Source: Polyporus tsugae (lineage: Eukaryota > Basidiomycota > Agaricomycetes > Polyporales > Polyporaceae). Taken from it: a DNA stretch of 64,000 bases. Below, in pieces: positions 55,807 through 64,000 of this stretch. The first letter of the stretch is position 1; every line of letters begins with the position of its first letter. The notes under the pieces are model-generated. The model was not told the DNA's origin, did not search any database, and saw only the letters and a program-made list of their open reading frames with translations. The DNA is taken from the NCBI GenBank assembly GCA_024305745.1, contig JAHRBS010000003.1, forward strand, positions 2,666,001 through 2,730,000, in the 5' to 3' direction. The position numbers and the translations under genes are program-made.

Positions 55807-58131
55807 ATGGATCGGAAACCGAATGGGCACCACACGTCTCCATCCACGCCAGCGTCGTACTACTACAGCGATGGAGAAATCCATCCACCGGCACCTGAGG
55901 ATGTGGCGGAAAAGCTGAGGCGCGTGGGCAGCCTGCCCACGGCTGCCGACCGTGTTGCAGACCTCATCGCACAGGAGGCCACAGATCGTCGGCAGATGAT
56001 TGGCGGCGTCGACAACTTCTGGCTTCTCCTGTCTGACATCACTGACTTTAACCCGGTCAGTGTCGAAACCGATCATATGTGACGTTGTTGTGGCTCACCT
56101 TCCATTTTTGTGTGGTTTCCATCGTAGGCATGCACGTCCGTCAGCATCCTTCGTGACTCCGTCACGGTCGAAGACGTCGCTGAGGTAAGCCGTTTAACCT
56201 CGATTGCTGCTTCTACCGTAGGTCCTTCGGCTTAGCCACCGATCGATGCCCAGCAACTCCTGCGACAGTCGGAAAAGTTCCCGCGATTCAGACAAAAGCT
56301 CGAGTCGGTCGGCCGCCTCTTCCGTGGCCCCATCTTCGTCGACGACCCCGACTTCGACGTCTTCAACCATGTCCATGTCCGCCGGCTCCCAGAACCTGCA
56401 GGAAAGCGAGAGCTCGATGTGCTGGTACGTGCTCCGCAGTCGCTCGTCATCGAACGCAGCGTGGCCGACACGTGTAATAGGTCGGCGAGTTCATCGCTGA
56501 GGAATGGGATCTCTCGCGGCCGCTATGGGACACCCTTCTTGTGGAGAACTACCGCGGTGAAGATGGTGCCTACGCCATCGTTGCTAAAGGGTATGCCGCC
56601 CATGTTTCCACCGGGATGGCATTTCTGACCATCCGACATAGGCACCACACCCTCTCTGACGGTCAAGGTGTGCATATATGCGGTGATTTCGAATCTTATC
56701 TGACACAGTCTCTCAATTTAAGGCTTCGTCATGAGCCAGTTGTATCTAACCTCGTTCTTCCATGACCTCGCTCAGATGATGAACGGTGCCGCGGACAAGC
56801 TCAGCAAAGCCAAACGCGGTCAGCTCCTTCCATCCGAGTACTCCCGGTCCCTCAAGCCGCTCGATCCCTATGCATCAAATTACCTCCTCGCCCCCTTCCT
56901 CCAACTCTTTCTTACGTTGCTTTACTGGCTGTTCTTCGTCGCAAGGAGCGTGTTCTCCCTGTCCTGGAGCACGTACCAGGGCCTTCGCATGGTAGCGTAC
57001 CTCCTGTTCACCTGGTGGCGCGTCGAGATGGTGACCGCCGATCAACCGGGCAAGCGCACCCCGCACAGAGAGTTCTCCAGCTCGCGCGTGTTCAGCCTCC
57101 AAGATGTGAAGGCGTGTCAGCAAGCGTTCTCTGGCCCTCGTCCTGGATACGCTGTCGCAGGAGTGCCGAAGCACCAGCGCAACGTTCGCAGTAGGAAGGG
57201 ACACGTCACTCTCAACGATGTCATCTGCGCAGTTATGGCGGACGTCCTTGGTGACGTCATCGCTTCCAAGCCGGAACCGAGGACCGCTTGGGGCAAGCTC
57301 AGACGAACGGTGAACAAGTTCCTCCCTGCTCCAATGGGCTTCTTTATGTGAGTCCTACTTTGTATGGCGTGTGTGGTCGGGTCTTCTCGCTCACAGGTTG
57401 GTGCTATAGACCAATCAGCATCCGTCAACCGGGCGACTGGTCGATGCGCAACCTCTCTACCGGTTCGAACGTCTACCTCAGCCCCTCCCGCGACCTCACC
57501 CCCGATATTTCCGTCCGCGAGATCCACGCCCATATCCACAGATGTCGGTACGAACTCTCGCTGTTCAAGCACAGCGCGTGGCCCAAGCTGTGCTTCCATG
57601 TGTTGCAGCTCTCGGGGCAAGCGCCGATATTTTTGCCGCTATCGTGGTTTCCAAAGTCCCGAGAGCGGGGGAACCCGCTGGTAAAGGTGTTGAGAAGGGG
57701 TGTGATGAAACCATTCGTCGACGCATGCTCAGCATCATGTACGTTTCGTTGTATCCTTCCGATGTTTCGCAACGCTGATTATTTGTCCGCGCGTTCTAGT
57801 TACAGCCGTCTTGACCAAGTGCGTGCATTCTTACTGTTTGCAGAATAGGTTCGTTCACCGACACCATGCCTCTAGCATCCCGGGTCCCTCGAAGGGTCCT
57901 ATAACGTGGAGCGGCGTGGAAGTCACGAAATGGTCCGCCATCCCGCCCCAAGCAGGTGCAGGGACCATGGGGATCGGCATCATGTCCTACGCTGGCGGGA
58001 TCTCTATCGCCGTCTCCGCCGACCTGGTCCCGGACTCTGAAGGTGTCACGCGCAAGATATGTGAAGGCTTCGAGCGAAGGTTCGAGCTCTACGTCGCACG
58101 CGCCAAGGCGGTCCTCGAGCACCAGGATTAG
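55807..58131 (+). CDS. WS/DGAT-like O-acyltransferase
   Basis: Nine exons (55807-56055, 56128-56184, 56236-56424, 56481-56590, 56642-56667, 56723-57347, 57410-57738, 57800-57818, 57876-58131) give 619 residues. The catalytic motif HHTLSDG (HHxxxDG, about 203-209) is encoded by a 26-nt exon. Upstream blocks are VDNFWLLLSD, FRQKLESVGRLFRGPIFVDD and EEWDLSRPLWDTLLVENY. A hydrophobic segment (about 270-300, YLLAPFLQLFLTLLYWLFFV) suggests membrane attachment. The C-terminal WSD domain has TAVLTN, then IPGPSKGPI, split by an intron, and GTMGIGIMSYAG. Such enzymes acylate long-chain alcohols or diacylglycerol to make wax esters or triacylglycerol, probably at the ER or lipid droplets. The acyl acceptor cannot be read from sequence. 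The gene looks intact. Confidence 0.88.
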
Positions 58132-59253
58132 AACTCTTCCCCCAGCAGACGCCAGCACCAACGCTACGTGAACGAGACTAACCTGTATCAAGTCGTTCTG
58201 CGCTATCGCAATACCGCTCGCACTTACCCTATTGTATACCGTACACGCTGTATACCACTAACACCGCTAATATCTATGCATGGCAGTACTCACCACTATG
58301 ACCCCATGTAGACTCCCACCTTTTTCCGCGATCACCTCGGCATCCAAGTACAATGCCGCGGGCGCCCTTCAGTTCTCCGTGATGAGGGCAGGTAAGTATA
58401 GGTCGTGGGAACCGCCCATTCGCAGATGGATTATTACACATCGTTTGTTCTGTGGAAGGGGCTAATAGCCAGATAGCACGACATGGTTTCAGTCGGCGTG
58501 CGTGCGAGGAGCTGGTTCGTAAGGTAAGCACGAACAGTTGCATTCGAAACATGTATGTGGCTGAGGGATTCAAGGCAGTGAAGGCCGCTGTCGTGGTTAT
58601 CGCGCTCGGTGGCGCAACGTCCCCGTCTGACCCAGCAGCAGGCACACGAAGAGAGCCATCTTCGTGCTCATGAAAGCGCCACGCCAAAATGCCCCTAACG
58701 ACCCCGCTTAGTGCGGCACTTCACGCGACAAACGACCGCCGCCCGGGTGCGCTATCAAACGCAGTCTGGTATCAGTGGAGTTTCGACGATGTCAGAAGCT
58801 AACCTTGGTGGTGCCATTAAAACGGAGCGTTTGTGGCAGCGCTTGTTAGTGGGCTGCATTAGCAATTATGCGGCCACTAGTCGTTGCGTACAACGGTGAG
58901 CGACTATCCATGCTTACCTTCCCTTCGTATTAGCTAGGGCGATATTGTTATCGATGGAATGGTATGTGCTGACCTCGTGGTGCGTAGGATCGTGCCTTCA
59001 AGCTGCTAGAGCGGACCCGGAAAATGGCCGGTTTGGAAAGTGGCATACACGACGACCAAGCGGAGAGGAAGCTTGGTAGTGAGTCTGTTCCTGAAGGCAC
59101 CGCCCGGCGCAGGCTGCCGTACTTGGTTCAGGCGGTCTCGAGAAACCATCTACAAAGTATAAAGGTTTGGTATTCGTCACGGTCTTCCACACCTCCGGCT
59201 CGCCCAAAGCTACCCCCTCAAGATCAAGCAGACTCCCCCCACCACTCGCCGAT
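58132..59253. other. Intergenic region and laccase promoter
   Basis: No supportable gene; short frames near 58452-58673 and 58711-58899 lack domains. The right end holds the laccase TATA box and leader. Confidence 0.5.
59158..59164 (+). promoter_or_regulatory. TATA box of the laccase gene
   Basis: TATAAAG about 90 bases upstream of ATG 59254, a normal distance for fungal laccase genes. Confidence 0.6.
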
Positions 59254-61534
59254 ATGAAGCGTTCTCTTGTCCTGGCATTTTCTCTCGCTTACGTGACGCC
59301 TTTGTGCATCGCTGTGGGACCTGTACTTACACTGCCCATCGTCGACGCTGCCGTCACACCCGACGGCTACACTCGTCAGGCCGTGTTGCCAAATGGGACG
59401 TTCCCTGGACCGTTGATATTTGGAAACAAGGTCGTGTTCATACAATGCATTCGTTGCATTAAACTGCTCATAATGCTTGTATCTCTAGAACGACTACTTC
59501 CAGATTGATGTGGTCAATCTGCTCACGAACGAGACGATGCTCACTGGGACCACAATCGTATGTCATCTTATTTGCGCTGTTATTGCGAGATTATGCTTAC
59601 ACCTTCGCCCCGGACAGCATTGGCATGGTATTTTTCAACACTCTCACGCCTACGTCGATGGCTTGGCCTTCGTTAATCAATGCCCCATCGCGCCTAACGA
59701 TACCTTCTTGTACAACTTTACCGCCGTCGGCCAAGCAGGTACACCTCCTTCCAAAGTCTGTATTACGTACAGGTCACTGTACTGAACCTTGTGCAGGGAC
59801 GTTCTGGTATCATAGTCACTACATGACGCAGTACTGCGACGGCCTACGCGGACCCTTCGTAATCTACGACCCAGAAGACCCCTACCTGTCATGGTATGAC
59901 ATCGACGACGGTGAGACAACGGGTTTGCGGTCTGCCAGGTGTCTGATATACTCTGACCTGACCTGGGCGGTGGTTATGTAGAAAGCACGATCATCACCCT
60001 TGCGGACTGGTCACACACTGCCGCACGACTTGGGGCACAGTATCCGTGAGTCATGTCATAATGGCCTGGTATTTATACATTGATTACTCATTTGACTTAT
60101 GCTTAGGAGGCCAAACTCTACACTCATCAACGGCGCAGGGAGATACCCCGGCGGTCCAGAGTGGCCTTTGTCGGTGATTACGGTCGAGCAGGGCAAGAGG
60201 TACCCCGTTGTCTTGCGTAGGATCCTCCGTGCCTGGTTGCTCACCCCCCGAAAGATATCGGTTCCGCCTCCTCAACATCGCATGCGAGCCCAACTATAAC
60301 TTTACTATTGATGGACACAACATGATCATTATCGAGGCGGACGGTCAGAATACGGAACCGCTCACCGTCGACTTCATTCAGATCTTCGCTGCTCAACGTT
60401 ACTCGTTCATCGTGCGTTGCCCTCTTCTCGCTTCGCCTGGAAAGATGCTTACGCTCAGAGATTGCATAGCTGAATGCAACCCAAGCCGTGGACAACTACT
60501 GGGTCAGGGCGAACCCCAGTTTCGCGCTTACGAACGGTCAAGGTTTTGCAGGGGCGATTAACTCTGCCATCCTTCGCTACGTTGGCGCTCCTGACTCAGA
60601 CCCTACGACCACCCAAACCCCGAGCGTTATTCCGCTGAACGAATCGGATCTGCATCCTCTCTTTAGTCCTGCAGCCGTGAGCGTTATGTCCCCTTTCTAG
60701 AATCCTGCGCTCTTACTGACTCCACCAGCCTGGTCAACCCTTCCCGGGAGGTGCGGATGTGAACCTCAACATTGATTTCACTTTCGTGAGTGCGGCCTCC
60801 CACATGAGATACCGTCTTTCTAACGGCCGCCTGTTCAGAACCAAACGAGTCTGTTGTACTACGCGAACAATGTCTCCTATGCGTCGCCCACCATCCCGGT
60901 TCTCCTGCAGATTCTTAGTGGGGCTTCCAATGCGTCGGACCTTATGCCGTCGGACAGCATCTACTACTTGCCGCCAAACAAGACCATCGAGATCACCATG
61001 CCTGCGCTGCCCCTCGGGACTCTTGGTAGTCCCCATCCATTCCACCTTCACGGGGTGCGCCAAGCCCTACCCCTAGCTACGATGTGCGAGAAAGAGAAAT
61101 GGCTGACGACGTTTGTTCTAGCATGCGTTCTCGGTCGTTCGCAGCTCCGGCCAAGTTACGCCCAACTATGTCAACCCGGTGCGTCGGGACACCGTGAATA
61201 TCGGGAATGTTGGAGACAACGTCACCATCCGGTTCGAGGTAAGCCGGGTCGGCCCTAGCGCGCAATTCCACCCTCCGTAACAGCCGTGTCTGACGAGCGC
61301 GTTCACCGTTTAGACCGATAACCCTGGGCCGTGGATGCTCCACTGCCACATCGACTGGCACCTCCAGTACGGAATGGCGGTCATCCTGGCCGAAGACGTG
61401 CCGGACATCCCCAAGGACGTTGTTCCGTCCAGTAGGTCTCCTCATGTCTGTTTGAAGTATGCGTTTCCTGACGGTTGCCTACAGAGTCTTGGGACGAGTT
61501 GTGCCCTGTCTGGTCGGCGTACGGACAGCTCTGA
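59254..61534 (+). CDS. Laccase (secreted multicopper oxidase)
   Basis: Thirteen exons join in phase between ATG 59254 and TGA 61534 and give 519 residues, the usual laccase length. Exons: 59254-59430, 59489-59557, 59618-59738, 59797-59910, 59982-60045, 60107-60199, 60255-60411, 60470-60676, 60729-60785, 60839-61054, 61122-61238, 61314-61431, 61485-61534. A signal peptide ([20 protein letters not shown]) is present. The four copper motifs are intact: HWHG (83-86), WYHSHY (His128, His130), HPFHLHGH (419-426) and HCHIDWH (474-480, type 1 Cys475). The axial residue ten positions after Cys475 is Met485 (HLQYGM), where basidiomycete laccases usually have Leu or Phe; Gln also replaces the usual Glu. 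Laccases oxidise phenols with O2 reduction to water and act in lignin change, pigments or detoxification. Confidence 0.93.
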
Positions 61535-62492
61535 CCGGAGACGTCCTCGGTGGGTATCGCGTTCTTGGGGAGAGAAAGCTCTATGATTGTTGGACCATCG
61601 CGCACCGTACATTGTCATCATATAACCTCCTGTCGGCCTCCTCCACTGCCCCGCGTAATGTTCGCTCTATCCGCGCAACGATTGCGGGGCCAAGCCGTGT
61701 CGATGGGCTTTGCAAGGCTCTGGGCATGGCTAGTTTCTCATGCAAGCCCGACAAGATGGCCCAGTGTCTGAAGGTCGCAGTCGAGAAGCACAATGTACAG
61801 TTTCGCAGCACGAGAGCAGTCAGACAAGTACACAGAAGCTGTCGGAAGAAACGGTTACGGGGGTGTTTCGATGGCCTTGATAACTGCAGGCTGGGATATA
61901 TATGTGAGACTCGGTGGATTCGGCGCGGGCAAACGTTCGATATCCTGCGGCTCGCAGCATATGCTGACTGACCGCGGGCGTTGTTGGTCATACTTGTGTA
62001 ACGTAAGGACGAAGGAGGCGCGTTGGCGGGTCCGAGAGGTAGATTGACTTCTCGGGACGTTACTGAGCTTTAATATTTCTAGGTTCCCTGCAACGTTAGT
62101 TTAGCCAACGTAAAGTTCCCTCAGCCGCAGACAAAAGAATCGCCGACACTTACATAAGGGGCCCACGCGTATGAGATAAGGACTTCCAAGGAAGAGTGGT
62201 AGACGAACAGAGATGTGACACCATTCAAACGCCGAGAGGGAAGGCCGGCAACTGGCAAGTTGTTTCAACTGCAGTGCATAGCTTCAGCGCGATATCCGGT
62301 TGGTCTATGCGCTCGAAGAATGGGTCGTGGATTATGAAGGATGACTGTGGATACTGGAGGCTTGGAACTTGGAGCAATGTACAAGGGAACAGCCGTTGTC
62401 TGGTCAAATACCGAATATATGGCTAGGACGACAACTCACCCCAAGGCGGCACTTGTCCCCCAACACCAACTTGCAGCAACCCACAAGCCACG
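61535..62492. other. Intergenic region downstream of the laccase
   Basis: This is the 3' flank of the laccase. Frames here, for example 61459-61971 plus, lie partly over the laccase 3' end and show no domain. No gene was recognised. Confidence 0.5.
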
Positions 62493-63150
62493 ATGGTCAC
62501 CAGGATCCAGGGATTCCCCACCGCGATCGCCGTGAAGCGCGTCGTGACCGTGCTCGAGGAACTCAACGTTCCCTACAAGCAGCCTACAAGCACGTCCTTG
62601 TCGACTTCGCCAAGCGCGAGCAGATCAGAGGTCCGTGGCGTAGTACAGGGCGCACCAGCCGTTCGCGCAGATCCCATACATCGAGGACGACGACGGCTTC
62701 AAGCTCTTCGAGTCGCGTGCGATCTGTCGCCACCTCGCGGTCAACTTGAAGTACGGCGGGGTCGGCCCGGGAAGGCTGCACCCCCGTAGGGCGACGTGGA
62801 GCGGACAGCGCGGTTCGAGCAGGATGCGAACGTCGAGCGTTGAGGAGAGTCATGTTCTCGAAGACCAGGTTCCTCGCTGGAGACGCGAGTGCATTTGTTA
62901 CGCGCGTCAAGTGGTCGATACTCACCTTAGGCTCTTCGAGTTCAGGAACTCTCGCTGGCTGACCTCTTCTACCTTCCATACGAGTCCCTTCTCAAGGTGC
63001 AGGGCATTGACTGCTCGGAGTCGACCCAATGGTACAACGTTGCCAGGCATTCATCTTCCATGCGCGCATGTGTGCTCGTGAAGTGCTGAGAATGATCTTC
63101 AGGTAGTGGAAGGATCGGAGATTGTGGGACGGCCTTCCTGGCCATGGAAG
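62493..63150 (+). pseudogene. Glutathione S-transferase pseudogene
   Basis: The copy begins MVTRIQGFPTAIAVKRVVTV and LEELNVPYK like the phi-like GSTs of this window. At 62572-62593 an 11-bp unit CCTACAAGCAg is tandemly duplicated, which shifts the frame. Homology goes on in other frames: VLVDFAKREQ, then QPFAQIPYIEDDDGFKLFES and RAICRHLAV, then ELSLADLFYLPYESLLKVQG and WYNVAR. Further indels and stops interrupt it, and the final WW-rich tail is degraded. The Ser of the active site is also lost. It is non-functional and more decayed than the copy at 36146. Confidence 0.85.
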
Positions 63151-63649
63151 AGGCCAACGCGCCAATTACCGGGAAGTAGGGCGATCTGGTTGGAGGGGGT
63201 CCACAATGCGCTTTATTGACATGATATCAAGGAGCTCTAGGATATGGTCCAGGAATAACACCTACAAAGTCGTTGTGCAATGGCTAGAATTCGGGATCGG
63301 ACTCTGACTGGAAACAAGCACCTTTATAGTTACCCTAATTAATCTCAGTCTCGTCAAAATGTTTAGAATTATAGGTTGACCTGTCATAAAAGTATCTTCA
63401 TTGGGAAGTTCATGTTCACTGTCTTAAGCCGAGATGGGAAAGGTATAGACGCCAAGTGTGGCACAGGAAGTTGGAGCAGGTTGGAGCCCGTCTCCCACGA
63501 CATCGACATCCCGCTCGGACGGACAACCGACGCTGACAACGCTTCTCTGACTCGCTCTCCATGGACTAACCGCTTCCACCGCTCTCTGCAACTGTCGTTC
63601 TCTCTTTTGGTCCACTACCTTCCACCCGACAGCATCAAGCTTCTCCGAC
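63151..63649. other. Intergenic region without a supportable gene
   Basis: AT-richer stretches near 63330-63400 and no domain-bearing frame. The right end is pyrimidine-rich and probably the leader of the next gene. Confidence 0.45.
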
Positions 63650-64000
63650 ATGGCTTCGACATCAACAAGTCCGTCCCATTCAGCCGAGCCGTCCGGGTCA
63701 AGCAGTAGGGTGCCTCCCGAGAGCTCGGAGTCGAAGAACCTGCTCGTTCTCATCCCTGATAGGATAGACGTCGAGGAGGAGGCGCGGTTTTACGATGATA
63801 TCGTCGATGTGAGTCTGTCCGGCCTTCCAACGTTGGCGGTGTCGAGGCTGCGGTCATTTTGACTCAAGATCGCCGCGATTTTGACAGAGCGCGAGCACCA
63901 TTGGGCAGGACAGCTACCCCTACGGGCAACCGAACTCCTCTCCTCGCTCGTCGGTCGAGGGGCGGTCGATTTTCTCGAACGACATCTGGCTGGGAGATAA
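63650..64000 (+). CDS. Small protein of unknown function at the window edge
   Basis: Exon 1 (63650-63808) starts MASTSTSPSHSAEPSGSSSR and contains LLVLIPDRIDVEEEARFYDD. A GT-AG intron (63809-63868) leads to exon 2 (63869-64000), which reads IAAILTEREHHWAGQLPLRA and ends at a TAA on the last bases of the window. The product would be 96 residues. I do not recognise it. Because the window stops there, the TAA may lie in an intron of a longer gene, so completeness is unknown. Confidence 0.4.

Noticed and set aside
60200..60254. Apparent break in the laccase frame near GKR
   Set aside because: Reading straight through gives nonsense, but a GT-AG intron at 60200-60254 restores the conserved [11 protein letters not shown] segment.

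Overview
This window looks like nuclear DNA of an agaricomycete (mushroom-forming basidiomycete, most like a wood-decaying polypore). The reasons are gene style (many exons, 45-75 nt GT-AG introns, exons as small as 19-26 nt, pyrimidine-rich leaders) and content: a laccase, a fungalysin, a relic of a peptidyl-Lys metalloendopeptidase, a CE16 esterase, phi-like glutathione S-transferases, a HET-domain gene, F-box-like genes and a Ty3/gypsy element. All gene models were built by hand from reading frame and splice signals. No homology search was run, so family names rest on recognised motifs.

Layout. 1-12 kb: a TRIP4/ASC-1-type zinc-finger gene (+), a six-exon coiled-coil gene (-), an intact HET-domain gene (+), a member of an uncharacterised family here called family X (+), and a GATA-finger gene (+). 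13-14.4 kb: two relics on the minus strand, an M35 peptidase without its active site and the C-terminal end of a Zn-cluster-type transcription factor. 14.4-22.9 kb: about 8.5 kb with no supportable gene. 22.9-28.8 kb: one complete Ty3/gypsy element (-) with 316-bp LTRs and inactivating changes. 30.4-31.1 kb: a 738-bp non-autonomous inverted-repeat element with a 10-bp target-site duplication. 32.4-33.7 kb: a decayed second HET copy. 34.3-37 kb: a CE16 esterase and a GST with a stop at codon 4. 40.6-45.3 kb: an intact GST and a tandem pair of F-box-like genes. 46-48.7 kb: a 14-exon fungalysin. 50.3-52.9 kb: an AT-hook protein gene close behind the second family X gene. 54.3-61.5 kb: a third GST (intact, TATA box), a WS/DGAT-like acyltransferase and a 13-exon laccase. 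62.5 kb to the end: a GST pseudogene and a small gene of unknown function at the edge.

The main theme is gene birth and death. Four GST loci, two HET loci, two F-box-like loci and two family X loci lie within 64 kb, some intact and some freshly or deeply broken, together with two transposable elements. The intact laccase, fungalysin and CE16 esterase carry apparent signal peptides and fit a saprotrophic secretome. The GSTs and the acyltransferase fit detoxification and lipid storage. The best candidates for undescribed biology are family X, whose five-exon structure is conserved between the two copies, and the 738-bp element with a hairpin near each end.
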